The notes under the pieces were generated by a model. It did not search any database. It was not told where the DNA came from and saw nothing but the letters and a program-made list of their open reading frames with translations. A stretch of DNA of 64,000 nucleotides, taken from assembly GCF_000970285.1 (NCBI RefSeq), contig NZ_CP009516.1, positions 62,001 to 126,000 on the forward strand, read 5' to 3'. Positions 27,186 through 37,900 of the stretch are shown piece by piece (within the stretch, counting starts at the first letter, position 1; every line of letters starts with the position of its first letter). Made by a program: the position numbers and the translations under genes. The DNA comes from Methanosarcina horonobensis HB-1 = JCM 15518 (GTDB lineage Archaea > Halobacteriota > Methanosarcinia > Methanosarcinales > Methanosarcinaceae).

Positions 27186-27558
27186 AGATAAAGAACCAAA
27201 GATAAAAGGAATGTGTTTTTCAAATACATTCACTTTATTACTTTTTATTTTATTTTCAGTTTTTTAATTTCAGGTTTTAATTCTGATTTTTCCGGATTTC
27301 TGGCTTATGCTTTAGTTTTTTTGTTTTTTCCTTGCTTCAGGCTGCCTTCAGATTCTTTTCTTATTCAATTTTTTTTTATTTAGCTCTCCAAGTTAGATTT
27401 CCAGGTTTAACCTGACCCTATTATAGATCCGATCTGGGTATGTACTAACTATAGATTATTTGTTTTTTTATTTATTTATTTTCTAATATGTAGACTAAAT
27501 CGAATAACTATATATTACGCTCCGCGAATTCTTACTCTGAAAAGTCAGAAACGCAAAT
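27186..27558. other. Intergenic region after the mrp operon
   Basis: T-rich with several runs of seven or more T (27300-27380), which can end archaeal transcripts without a hairpin. No RNA gene or coding frame is evident. Confidence 0.45.
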
Positions 27559-28326
27559 ATGCAGGACAAAGAGGTAATAGACATTATAAAAATAGTACAT
27601 CTTTCAGACATTCATTTCTCAGAGGCATACTATATCCCGGAGATTGCAGGCGCAATGCTTGAAAAAATAAATCAGGATAACCCGGATATTGTTGTAATTA
27701 CAGGTGATCTTACAGAAGACGGGCTCGCAGCCGAGTATAATGGGGCAAAAGACTTCATTGACAGGATCAAATGCAAAAACAAGGTAATAGTTCCAGGGAA
27801 CCATGACTCCAGAAATGCAGGTTACCTTTTCTTTGAGGACATTTTCAAGGCAAGGTCTTCTTCCGGATGCTTTGGAGAAGTTACAGTTGTAGGACTTGAT
27901 TCCTCTCAGCCGGAACTTGAAGAAGGGCATATAGGAAGGGAAAACTATGGTTGGATTGAGAAAGCTTTCTCAACAGGCGGTTTTAAGGTTTTCGTCCTTC
28001 ATCACCATTTGATTCCAATTCCAAGGACGGGCAGGGGAAATAATGTGCTTGTGGACGCAGGGGATGTTCTTGAGCTTCTGGACCGTTCAGGTGTCAACCT
28101 TGTGCTCTGTGGGCACTGGCATATTCCCTGGGTCTGGAGATTAAACGACATGCTTGTTGTCAGTGCAGGAACGGTCTGCTCGTCCAAGGTCCGGGGAAAA
28201 GCCTCACAGTGCTATAATTACATTGAACTCGAAGCTCCTGAACCCGAATGTACACGCTGGCGTCTTCATGTTTGCAGAGTTTTCTCCTCAGGAGAAAAAG
28301 AGCGAGTTGTGGACAGTATAATATAA
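27559..28326 (+). CDS. Calcineurin-like metallophosphoesterase
   Basis: The 255 residues contain the full two-metal motif set in order: LSDIHF, ITGDLTEDG, VPGNHDSR, VLHHHL and CGHWHIPW. This supports a soluble phosphodiesterase or phosphatase similar to the Icc/CpdA group, with an unknown substrate. No signal peptide is present, so it should act in the cytoplasm. It stands alone between AT-rich spacers; the frame could start a few residues later, but ATG 27559 precedes the first motif by a normal distance. Confidence 0.9.
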   Translation: MQDKEVIDIIKIVHLSDIHFSEAYYIPEIAGAMLEKINQDNPDIVVITGDLTEDGLAAEYNGAKDFIDRIKCKNKVIVPGNHDSRNAGYLFFEDIFKARSSSGCFGEVTVVGLDSSQPELEEGHIGRENYGWIEKAFSTGGFKVFVLHHHLIPIPRTGRGNNVLVDAGDVLELLDRSGVNLVLCGHWHIPWVWRLNDMLVVSAGTVCSSKVRGKASQCYNYIELEAPEPECTRWRLHVCRVFSSGEKERVVDSII

Positions 28327-28616
28327 TTAGAGGCATAGCATGATTAGAGTTATGATAGTGAATATAAGATGAATAAAGGTAAGGTTAAGATGGAGGGTCC
28401 TGAGAATTCCAGGTTTCTTTCATCCGTCTCCTCTATACCGTTCATCCTCTTTTTTTACTGTTCTTTTCTTTGTTGTCTGCACCTATTCTTTTCTTTTAAT
28501 ATTTCGCCACTTCTATTATTTCATCCCCTTCAATATTTCATTCCCTATCAGAACCTTATACTCCTGTAAAATCCTGGTCGGCTATGTTATATTTTTTTGA
28601 AAATAAACTATAAACT

Positions 28617-30575
28617 ATGAGACTCGGTTTAGGAATCGATACTGGTGGAACGTACACGGATGCCGTCTTAATGGATCTTTCAGAAGGCAGGATTCTTGAT
28701 TTTAATAAAGCACTAACAACGCATTCCAATCTGGTTGAAGGGATAGAAAATGTGGTTGCGGGCTTAAAGCAGGAGTATTTGAAGGATATAAAACTGGTCT
28801 CAGTTTCCACGACTCTTTCTACAAACTCCACACTGGAAGGCAAAGGTCATCCAGCAGGTTTGATCCTTGCAGGCTATGCCGTTAAAGGGGATATCCCGAC
28901 ACGTGAAATGATTTCAATAGATGGCGGCCATGATTCGAAAGGTAATGAGGTTAGCTGCCTTGACCTTAAATCTGTAGAACAGTTCGTTAACAGTACCGGA
29001 GGCAGGCTCTTTTCATATGCCGTATCTTCTTACTTTTCCGCACGGAATCCTGAACACGAGCTCTCAGTGAAAAAAACGATAGAACAGCTGACCGATAAAC
29101 CCGTGGTCTGCGGGCACGAACTTTCCCTAAGCCTGGGAGCTTACGAAAGGGCTGTAACTGCAGTTCTGAACGCTCGCCTGATCCCGATAACTTCTCAGTT
29201 TATTCGGGCCGTTCTATCGGTAATGGAAGTAAGAAATATCAAAGCTCCCATGATGGTAATGAAATGTGACGGCTCCCTTACACGCATAGAAGAAGCTCTT
29301 GAAAAGCCTGTGGAGTCAATTTTTTCAGGCCCTGCCGCAAGCCTTGTAGGGGCAGCCCATATAAGTGGCTTGAAAACTTGCGTAGCTGTGGATGTGGGAG
29401 GGACAAGCACCGATATTGCTCTGATAGAAGACGGAGTTCCAGAGATCAGTGAAAACGGAGCTGTAGTGGGAAACTGGAAAACTATGGTCAGGGCAGTAAA
29501 AATAAGAACTTCGGCTATGGGAGGAGACAGTCACGTCTGGGTACAGAGAAAACTCTACATCGGTCCGAACAGGGTTATTCCCCTGTGCCTTGCAGCTTCA
29601 GAATATCCTTCTCTTGAAGACAGGTTGAGGAAAGCCGAGAAAGTTTCGGACAGGATAATGGATGATATCTTTCAGCCAGTGAGTTTCTTTGTCAGGAGCG
29701 GAAATCCTGAGTCGGATGATGATATTCATGCCCTTAATTACTCTATCGAGTTTGAACTGGAAAATAATGAACGCCAGGTCCTGGATACTATAGGATACGA
29801 ACCTATGTCAGTATCCGAGATTGCAAAAGCAGTTGAAAAACATCCCCTGCAGTTTGTAAAGGCTCTTCGCTCCCTGGTCCAGAAGCGCTGTATCTATCAC
29901 ATAGGTTTTACACCTACGGATGCCCTGCATGTGCTCGGAGAATACGAGATGTGGAACAGCAGTGCTTCACTGCTTGGAGCAGAGCTTCTTGGCAGCTATC
30001 TTGGGCTGGACCCTGAAAGCTTTTCAAGGGAAATAAAAAGGACTTTCGGAAGGAATATCGCTCTTGACCTGCTGGCATTTTTTACAAAAGATTTCAAGCG
30101 TGAAGACCTCGAGAAACTTCTGTCAGCCTCCAGCTTCACAAAATTCAAAATCAATATTCCGGTAGTAATGATAGGGGCTCCTGTAAAAGCATACGTGCCC
30201 GAGCTCAGAGAATTTATTGATGCGGATATCCGTGTTCCGGAGTTCCATGAAGTAGGTAATGCCGCAGGAGCTCTGGCTGGCAACATTATCAAGAGAAGTG
30301 AAATTTTGATCAGGCCGGTGGGTTCCGGAACCGAGCAATACCACGTGTTCTCTGAACTGGAACGGAAAGTTGCGGATAATTATCATGAGGCTGTGGACTA
30401 CGGAATGGGACTTATGGAAAAATTGATTTTCGATCATATGAGCGAGTATGGGCTTCAAAAAGAGCAGATCCGTCTGGATCTTGAAAGAAAGGACCTTGAT
30501 CCGGGTTTCGGTGCTCAGAAAGAGACCCGCCTCATAGGTCTTGGGATAGGAAATCTTTTGAGGCTGGAGCAGTAA
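28617..30575 (+). CDS. Hydantoinase/oxoprolinase family protein (HyuA-like)
   Basis: The 652-residue sequence opens with the ASKHA-type phosphate-1 motif GLGIDTGGTYTDAV and has STTLSTNSTLEGKG, the metal-site segment TAVLNARLIP, and the second nucleotide motif VAVDVGGTSTDIALIEDG. Family members hydrolyse hydantoins, 5-oxoproline or acetone-type substrates with ATP, usually with a HyuB partner, which is absent here. The C-terminal third (after ~380) looks like a helix-turn-helix-containing extension (EPMSVSEIAKAVEKHPLQFV) and then a mixed domain, an archaeal form. The actual substrate is unknown. Confidence 0.85.
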   Translation: MRLGLGIDTGGTYTDAVLMDLSEGRILDFNKALTTHSNLVEGIENVVAGLKQEYLKDIKLVSVSTTLSTNSTLEGKGHPAGLILAGYAVKGDIPTREMISIDGGHDSKGNEVSCLDLKSVEQFVNSTGGRLFSYAVSSYFSARNPEHELSVKKTIEQLTDKPVVCGHELSLSLGAYERAVTAVLNARLIPITSQFIRAVLSVMEVRNIKAPMMVMKCDGSLTRIEEALEKPVESIFSGPAASLVGAAHISGLKTCVAVDVGGTSTDIALIEDGVPEISENGAVVGNWKTMVRAVKIRTSAMGGDSHVWVQRKLYIGPNRVIPLCLAASEYPSLEDRLRKAEKVSDRIMDDIFQPVSFFVRSGNPESDDDIHALNYSIEFELENNERQVLDTIGYEPMSVSEIAKAVEKHPLQFVKALRSLVQKRCIYHIGFTPTDALHVLGEYEMWNSSASLLGAELLGSYLGLDPESFSREIKRTFGRNIALDLLAFFTKDFKREDLEKLLSASSFTKFKINIPVVMIGAPVKAYVPELREFIDADIRVPEFHEVGNAAGALAGNIIKRSEILIRPVGSGTEQYHVFSELERKVADNYHEAVDYGMGLMEKLIFDHMSEYGLQKEQIRLDLERKDLDPGFGAQKETRLIGLGIGNLLRLEQ

Positions 30576-30753
30576 AGAAGGTTAAAGGAAGGTTATAGGA
30601 AAAATTTTAATTTCCAGAAGTTCCTTTCATCTCTTTATCTCTTTTTCTTCTTTTTCCACATAAAATAGCCAAATTTCGTTTTTTGTTTTATTTTTATTTT
30701 CGATTAAATATCTTATTGTATGAGTAAATAAATTTTATCAATCTTCAGTTACT

Positions 30754-32005
30754 TCCTTCAAGGCAGTGTACCGAAAGTTCTGTAAAATATGATTGACTCT
30801 ATATCCTTTTCCTTTCACCACAAAAAAACAGGATGCAGAGTCAATGGTTAATGTCGTCTCATTTATAAAAGATTATCTTTTCGATCAGGAAGATGGAATT
30901 CGCCAGTTAATTACCTGGTTTTTAAACCTTGTAATGGAGGAGGAAGCCCTCCTCCAATCTGGTGCAAAACGTTATGAGAGGACTGATTCTCGCAAAGCTA
31001 GTAGAAACGGTTACAAACCCCGTACTCTCCTGACCAAGTATGGAGAACTTGAATTATTAAAACCTCAGTTCCGTGAGTTTCCCTTTGAAACAGAGGTTTT
31101 TGAGAAGTATTCAAGAGTTGAAAAGGCCATTTTAGCTGCCGTGAGTGGATCTTATCTCCAAGGTGTTTCCACCCGAAGGGTGGATAAGATCATGACTGCT
31201 TTAGGAGTAGAGGGAATCTCAGCCTCTTCTGTTTCCAGGATTACTAAAGAACTTGATCAAAAGGTTGAAGAGTTCTTATCAAAGCCAATAGAACACGAAA
31301 TTCCTTATCTGTTTATCGATGCGACTTATCTCAAAGTGAGAGATGGACTTCACTATGAAAATAAAGCTCTTTTCATAGTTGCCGGAGTCAGGGACGACGG
31401 TTATCGTGAGATTCTTGGAGCAAGATTAGCAGACAGTGAAGACTCTCTATTCTGGCAAGATCTATTCGAAGACCTTAAAGTAAGAGGGTTAAGAGGTGTC
31501 AAGTTAATTGTTTCTGATGGTCATAAAGGAATACAAAAAGCAGTTAGAGAGTCCTTTGTTGGATCAAGTTGGCAAATGTGTCATGTCCATCTGATAAGAC
31601 AAGCCCTAAAAAAGGTTCCAAAAAAGAAGCATTGGTAGACCGTCAGAAGTTAAAGGAATTGATTAGAGAACTGGATAAAATGGGATATAAAAGCGCAGCT
31701 GATACACTTGAAAGTTTCCAGTATGATGTAATGAATTATATGCAGTTCCCGGAAAATCATTGGAGAAGAATAAGGACAACAAATATCATGGAGAGAACTA
31801 ACAAGGAGATAAAAAGAAGAACTAAGGTAGTAGGGGCATTCCCGAGTCAGGAATCAGTATTGAGACTACAAGTCTCAATACTGATTGATATTAATGAAGA
31901 GTGGATTACAGGAAATAAGTATTTAATAATGGAACAGTAATCAAAAAAGAAGAGGAAAAAGGTATAGAGAATTTTACAGAAATTCAGGCACACTGCCTCC
32001 TTCAA
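30754..32005 (+). mobile_element. IS256-family insertion sequence with intact ends and 8-bp target duplication
   Basis: The element proper is 30762-31997 (1236 bp). The left inverted repeat (30762-30788, starting GGCAGTGTACC) and the right one (31971-31997; reverse complement starting GGCAGTGTGCC) match at 23 of 27 positions, both ending TTCTGTAAAAT. TCCTTCAA occurs immediately outside both ends (30754-30761 and 31998-32005), an exact 8-bp target duplication as expected for IS256. The inserted transposase gene is broken. The insertion lies 75 bp upstream of the RuBisCO start, leaving only a short promoter region. Confidence 0.93.
30844..31940 (+). pseudogene. IS256-family transposase, broken by internal deletion and frameshift
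   Basis: From ATG 30844, about 264 codons run to a TAG at 31636-31638; the chain continues in another frame from about 31629 to 31940. Together they give roughly 367 residues, versus about 400 for the family. First Asp of the DDE triad is in LFIDATYLKVRD, second in LIVSDGHKG, and the Glu in TTNIMERTNKEIKRR on the far side of the break. The missing part lies between VPKKKHW and KLKELIRELD. The residual sequence is well preserved, so the lesion is recent. It could still be moved in trans, since the ends are intact. Confidence 0.9.
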
Positions 32006-32079
32006 CGAAGAAGATTATTGTATTTACTGGGTTTTACTTAATTTTATTATAAATTGATTTATATTATGGAGAAAACAAC

Positions 32080-33366
32080 ATGCTTAGGGACTACATAGAC
32101 ATAGGCTACAGCCCCAAGGGCACAGATCTGATCTGTGAATTTCACATAGAACCGTCAGCAGGCGTGAATTTTGAGGAAGCTGCCACTCATATGGCAGGGG
32201 AAAGTTCCATAGACTCCTGGACTGAGATTGCTACACTGAGTCCCGAACTTGCAGAGAAACTGAAGCCCCATGTTTTTTTTGCGGATGAGAAAGCTCAGAC
32301 TGTAAGGGTGGCTTATTCGGAAGACCTCTTTGAACTGGGTTCTGTCCCACAGGTTCTCAGTGCTGTTGCAGGAAATATCCTGAGCATGAAAATCGTTGAC
32401 AATCTCAGGCTGCAGGACATCACCTTCCCGAAGTCGATGCTCAGTTCGTTTAAAGGCCCGAACTTCGGGCTGCCCGGGATCAGGAAACTTGTGGAGGTGC
32501 AGGACAGGCCTCTTATAGGGACTATTGTCAAACCGAAAGTCGGTCTGAACTCAGAAAAGCATGCTGAGGTTGCTTACAACTCCTTTGCCGGGGGCTGCGA
32601 CCTTGTTAAGGATGATGAAAATCTGACTGACCAGAAATTTAATGGTTTTGAAAAGAGAGCCGAACTTACTCTGAAGCTCGCAGAAAAGGCAGAGTCCGAA
32701 ACAGGGGAAAAGAAGATGTACCTCTGCAATGTCACTGCCCCGACCTGTAAGGAAATGATCCGCCGCATGAATGTCCTTAAAGACCTTGGTGCCAGTTACG
32801 CAATGATCGACATCGTGCCTGTGGGCTGGACTGCAATTCAGACCCTGCGCGAAGAAGCTGAAGATGCCGGGCTCGCTCTTCATGCCCATCGCTGCATGCA
32901 TTCAGCCTACACCCGGAACCCGCGCCATGGGATAAGTATGCTTGTTGTTGCCAAGCTCTGCAGGCTGGTAGGGCTTGACCAGCTTCACATAGGCACTGTT
33001 GTCGGAAAGATGCATGGAGAAAAACATGAAGTCCTGAATCTCAGAGATCAGTGCGTGCTCAACAAAGTGCCCGCGGATGAAAGCCAGCATGTCCTTGCCC
33101 AGGACTGGGGAGGACTGAAACCGATGTTTCCGGTAGCATCCGGAGGACTTGCCCCCACAATGATCCCTGACCTTTACTCTATCTTCGGAAAAGATGTTAT
33201 TATGCAGTTCGGCGGCGGAATTCATGCACATCCGATGGGCACGGCAGCCGGAGCCACTGCCTGCAGGCAGGCCCTCGAGGCAAGCCTTGAAGGAATCAGC
33301 CTGCAGAATTATGCGAAGGACCACAAAGAACTTGAAGTCGCTCTCGGAAAATGGCTGAAAAAGTAA
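32080..33366 (+). CDS. rbcL: Ribulose-1,5-bisphosphate carboxylase/oxygenase, form III (archaeal)
   Basis: Catalyses CO2 fixation on RuBP, in archaea as part of the AMP/nucleoside salvage route rather than a Calvin cycle. The active-site lysine to be carbamylated and its metal ligands lie at K177-D178-D179-E180 (LVKDDENL). Loop 6 is GTVVGKMHGE with Lys310, preceded by the phosphate and substrate residues in the LHAHRCMHSAYTR region. GGGIHAHPMGTAAGA is near the C-terminus. At 428 residues it is of normal form III length. GGAG lies 8 nt before the ATG. The IS256 element ends 82 bp upstream. Confidence 0.97.
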   Translation: MLRDYIDIGYSPKGTDLICEFHIEPSAGVNFEEAATHMAGESSIDSWTEIATLSPELAEKLKPHVFFADEKAQTVRVAYSEDLFELGSVPQVLSAVAGNILSMKIVDNLRLQDITFPKSMLSSFKGPNFGLPGIRKLVEVQDRPLIGTIVKPKVGLNSEKHAEVAYNSFAGGCDLVKDDENLTDQKFNGFEKRAELTLKLAEKAESETGEKKMYLCNVTAPTCKEMIRRMNVLKDLGASYAMIDIVPVGWTAIQTLREEAEDAGLALHAHRCMHSAYTRNPRHGISMLVVAKLCRLVGLDQLHIGTVVGKMHGEKHEVLNLRDQCVLNKVPADESQHVLAQDWGGLKPMFPVASGGLAPTMIPDLYSIFGKDVIMQFGGGIHAHPMGTAAGATACRQALEASLEGISLQNYAKDHKELEVALGKWLKK

Positions 33367-33477
33367 TCAGCTGCGTCAAACCAGATCGCACAACTATCAG
33401 TAAAAGTGGAGCCGTTTACAGGCTGTGAATTGTAGAAAAAATAGCAGGATAATAATGAAATAAGGAGTTCACCTTCG

Positions 33478-34569
33478 GTGCAGACAGAAAACGGAAAAAA
33501 AAGAGAGACCCGATTTTTCCGGGTCTCCGAAGAGAATTTTGATGCCATTCTTGATGAGGCTGCGATGATTATTCGAAGGGGCGGAACAGTTGCCTTCCCC
33601 ACGGAGACCGTTTACGGACTTGGGGCAGACGGGCTGAATCCCGATGCCGTCCTGAAAATCTTTGAGGCAAAGGAACGCCCGCCAGGGAATCCTCTTAGCC
33701 TCCTTATCTATTCTAGAGAGAATCTTGGAAAAATCGCAAAAAACATTCCTGAAAAAGCTATCAGGCTTATGGACGCTTTCTGGCCCGGTCCCCTTACGAT
33801 CGTGCTTGAGAAAAACGATATTGTTCCGGAAATCACTTCGGGAAACCTGTCTTCAATAGGTCTCCGTATGCCTGATCATAGAATTCCTCTGGAACTTGTA
33901 AAAAGGTCAGGCACTCCACTGGCTGCTCCGAGTGCGAACCTTTCTGGAAAACCAAGCCCCAGTCTGGCAATCCATGTGCTGGCTGACCTTACCGGCAGGA
34001 TTGATGCGGTTATTGATGGCGGGGGAACAGCCATAGGGCTTGATTCAACCGTGATTGATATGACAGTAGAACCGCCTGCTGTGCTCAGGCTCGGAGCTGT
34101 GGGAATTGACGAGCTTGAAAAGGTTATAGGTAAAGTCAGGCCCATGTACTCGGGAGCTGAAACCGGGGCCGGAGAGTCTATACCTGAAAAACGGGCAGGC
34201 CAGAAGTACGGTCACTATACTCCTGATACGAAAGTTGTGCTTGTGGAAGGGGAAAGAGACAGGGTTTCTGAAAAGATTGGTATTCTGCTCAAAGATTGCC
34301 TGAGCAAAGGACAGAAAGTCGGACTTTTCCTCAGTAATGAGACCGCAGGTTTTTTTACTGCTGAAGGATTGAGTGCCCACGAATGCTTTTTACTGGGGTC
34401 TCGCAAAGAGCCGGAAGAAGCTGCAAAGAGATTGTTTGAAGGGCTCAGGGCCCTGGACGCAAAAGGGCTTGATGTAATCTTGGCTGACGGTTCCTTTTCC
34501 CTTTCAGGCCTTGGAGCTGCTCTCCTTAGCCGGTTAAGAGAAACTGCCTCAGTAAGGTACGTTGTTTAA
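33478..34569 (+). CDS. sua5: L-threonylcarbamoyladenylate synthase (Sua5 type)
   Basis: Makes threonylcarbamoyl-AMP from Thr, bicarbonate and ATP for the t6A modification of ANN-decoding tRNAs. The N-terminal YrdC domain (about residues 20-215) shows GGTVAFPTETVYGLGADG, EAKERPPGNPLSLLI and APSANLSGKPSPS. A linker with KYGHYTPDT is the typical Sua5 latch, and the C-terminal Sua5 domain follows, for a total of 363 residues. Start is GTG at 33478, 11 nt after GGAG. The gene lies after rbcL but is probably separately transcribed. Confidence 0.93.
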   Translation: MQTENGKKRETRFFRVSEENFDAILDEAAMIIRRGGTVAFPTETVYGLGADGLNPDAVLKIFEAKERPPGNPLSLLIYSRENLGKIAKNIPEKAIRLMDAFWPGPLTIVLEKNDIVPEITSGNLSSIGLRMPDHRIPLELVKRSGTPLAAPSANLSGKPSPSLAIHVLADLTGRIDAVIDGGGTAIGLDSTVIDMTVEPPAVLRLGAVGIDELEKVIGKVRPMYSGAETGAGESIPEKRAGQKYGHYTPDTKVVLVEGERDRVSEKIGILLKDCLSKGQKVGLFLSNETAGFFTAEGLSAHECFLLGSRKEPEEAAKRLFEGLRALDAKGLDVILADGSFSLSGLGAALLSRLRETASVRYVV

Positions 34570-34703
34570 ATCTGAAATGCCGGTTAAATTGCAAGACTAT
34601 AAGTGAGAGTTTGACACTCATATTTGACGTTTAAATTTTGATAGTTATTTTATTTGTTCAGGTATCTGGAGAGATCTTCTTGAAGGCGGAAAAAAGAGAA
34701 AGG

Positions 34704-34925
34704 ATGGAAAAAATGCGTGCTTACAAAAAAGTCCGGCAGCAGAACAAAAAAACGACAGGTGTTAGCCTTGCAATCCTGGCTGCAGGTCTGCTTTTGACAA
34801 CTTTTAATATAAATATTCTTGATATTGATATCGGGTATTATCTCCTCTGGGCAGGGGTTTTTGTTTTCTTTGTGACTTCAATGCAGGGACTCTTCGCTGC
34901 CGGATCCCTGCGCAAGCAGAGATAA
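34704..34925 (+). CDS. Small membrane protein, two transmembrane helices, unknown function
   Basis: 73 residues: a basic N-terminus (MEKMRAYKKVRQQNKKTTG), helix one VSLAILAAGLLLTTF, a short loop NINILDIDIG, helix two YYLLWAGVFVFFVTSMQGLF, and a basic tail. The charge distribution suits a two-span hairpin with both ends inside. ATG 34713 (better spaced after AGGA) is an alternative start. It ends 36 bp before the PolD gene and may be co-transcribed with it. Confidence 0.65.
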   Translation: MEKMRAYKKVRQQNKKTTGVSLAILAAGLLLTTFNINILDIDIGYYLLWAGVFVFFVTSMQGLFAAGSLRKQR

Positions 34926-34961
34926 GTTTTTTCTTTCTTTTGTTAAAAGGGGCTTTTCAAG

Positions 34962-37900
34962 ATGGGCGAGACTATTGCAAGTGAAGAAATGCATGAATAC
35001 TTCGACAGGCTTGAGGCAAGGTTAAAAGAGGCAATTGAGATTGCAAACAGAGCACGAGCCCGGGGTGGAGATCCAAAGCCCGTTGTGGAAATTCCTCTTG
35101 CTAAAGACCTTGCAGATAGGGTCGAGAACCTTATCGGGGTCCAGGGAGTTGCTGCAAAGATCCGGGAACTTGAGACAAAGATGTCCAGGGAAGAGGCTGC
35201 TCTCGAAATCGGGCGACAGGTCGCCGAAGGGATGGTAGGAAGCTTTCCTACAAAGAAAGATGCAGTGGAAGCCGCTATCCGTGTTTCCATGGCAACCCTG
35301 ACCGAAGGGGTGGTTGCAGCTCCTATTGAAGGGATTGACAAAGTAGACCTCGGGAAAAATGATGACGGTTCTCAATATATCAGGATCTTTTATTCCGGAC
35401 CTATCCGGAGTGCGGGAGGGACTGCACAGGCACTTTCTGTCCTGGTCGGCGATTATGTGAGGCGTGGGATAGGGATTGACCGCTATAAGCCAAGAGAAGA
35501 GGAAGTGGAGCGGTATGTGGAAGAAATCCTGCTTTACAAAAGGGTTGCAAGCCTGCAGTATACGCCTTCCGAAGACGAAATCCGTTTGATAGTCCGGAAC
35601 TGCCCTGTCTGCATTGACGGGGACCCAACTGAAGAAGCCGAAGTCGAAGGGCACAGGGATCTCGAAAGGATAGGAACAAACCGCGTCCGAGGAGGGATGT
35701 GCCTTGTGCTTGCCGAAGGGCTTGCCCTCAAGGCTCCGAAGGTCAAAAAGCATGTGAATAAATTGAAAATGGACGGATGGGACTGGCTCGAGACGCTTAT
35801 CGGAGGAGCTAAAAGCGGAGGGAGCGCTGAAGATGAGCAGAAAAACAAGATCAAGCCAAAGGATAAGTATATCCGCGACCTGATTGCCGGAAGACCTGTA
35901 TTCTCTCACCCCTCAAGGCCAGGAGGTTTCAGGCTGCGGTACGGGAGGTCAAGAAACACTTCTTTTGCTTCGGCAGGGATCAGTCCTGCGAGTATGGTTC
36001 TGCTTGATGATTTTATTACTAACGGGACGCAGCTTAAGGTTGAAAGGCCCGGAAAAGCTGCGGCAATGTCTGCTGTGGATTCAATAGAGGGGCCGACTGT
36101 AAGACTTTTTTCGGGAGATCTTATCCGTATAGATAATATAAAGGAAGCATATGAACTCCGCCCGCAGGTTGAAGTAATTGTCGATATAGGAGAAATTCTT
36201 ATCAACTACGGGGACTTCCTGGAAAATAACCATCCTCTCATGCCTTCTCCTTATGTTTTTGAATGGTGGCGTTACGATTACGAAGCAGCCTGTCCTGAAA
36301 TGATTCCTGAGGAAGAGCTGAAAAACCCGTCTGTTACTCTTGCCCTCAGGCTTGCAGGGGAATATAATGTGCCATTGCATCCGAAATTCACCTACCTCTG
36401 GCATGACATAAACCGAAATGAGTTTGAGGCTCTCAGAAGGTTTGTGGTTGAAAAAGGGATCTTTCTGAAGGGTGAGCTGGATGGGGAAGGAATCCTCAAA
36501 CTGCCCCTGGAAGTTTCCGTTGAAGAGAACATAAAACCGGTGCTTGAAAAGCTTCTTGTACTGCACAGGGTAAAAGAAGGTGAGATCCTTATCGAAGAGG
36601 CTCTTCCTTTTATTTTATGCCTAGGGCTTGATAATTCCCTGAGAGAAAAAGCCAGCATGCCGGATACCGATAATATGGTAGAAGCTGCAGGTGTTTTGAG
36701 CAGGTTTAAGGTTTACCCCAGAGCTCCTTCAAGGATAGGGGCAAGAATGGGAAGGCCGGAAAAATCCGACCTGCGCAAGATGTCTCCTGCGGCTCAGGTT
36801 CTTTTTCCTATAAACAATGCAGGAGGAATGACGCGCAACCTTGTCTCTGCATCAGATTATACTTCTTGCATGAATGCGAAGATCGGAGAAATTGAAGTGG
36901 AGCTGGGGCTGAGGGAATGCCCTGCATGCGGGAAAGAGACTTACTTCTGGCGCTGCGAATGCGGAGAATTTACGAATCCCAAACTTTCCTGTCCCCGCTG
37001 CAAGATAGATGTGAGGGGTGCCGAGACCTGCCCCAAGTGCGGGAGAAAACCGACTTCCGTTGCAAACGTAAAACTGGACTTCCGTTCCATTTACAAGCAG
37101 GCTTTTGAGAACATTGGCGAAAGGGAAAAAATGGATTTAATCAAGGGAGTAAAACGGCTCATGAACGGGCAGATGACTCCAGAACCTTTCGAAAAAGGAA
37201 TCCTGCGCGCAAAACACGATGTCTACATTTTTAAGGACGGGACTGTACGCTACGACATGTCCGATATTCCCCTTACTCATATCCGGGCTGATGAACTCGG
37301 AATTACGGCAGCCAAACTCCGGGAACTCGGTTACATAGAGGATATTTATGGAAAATCCCTTGAGAGGGATGATCAGGTTGTCTGCTTGAAGGTGCAGGAT
37401 CTTGTCATCTCTTATGACGGGGGCGAGTACATGCTGCGCACGGCAAAATACGTGGACGACCTTCTTGTGAAGTATTACAAGGTAGAGCCATATTACAATG
37501 CTGAAACTATCCAGGATCTCGTGGGGGCACTGCTCATAGGACTTGCTCCTCATACTTCCGCAGGAGTACTCGGACGCCTTATAGGATTTACGAAAGCTTC
37601 CGTAGGTTATGCTCATCCTTTTTTCCATGCTTCAAAACGCAGAAATTGTGACGGGGACGAAGACTGCATAATGCTCCTTATGGATGGAATTCTTAATTTT
37701 TCAAGGTCGTATCTGCCAGACAAAAGGGGAGGAAAGATGGATGCTCCTCTGGTGCTGACTACCCGGATCGACCCCAAGGAAGTGGATAAGGAAGCCCATA
37801 ATATCGATGTTCCTGCGCGTTATCCTCTTGAGTTTTACAGGGCTACGGAGGAGATTAAAAACCCGACTGAAATTGAAAGCATTATGGACCTTATCAGCAG

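Noticed and set aside
35022-35909. 295-codon open frame opposite polC
   Set aside because: Shadow of the PolD coding frame; no ribosome site and no recognisable domain.
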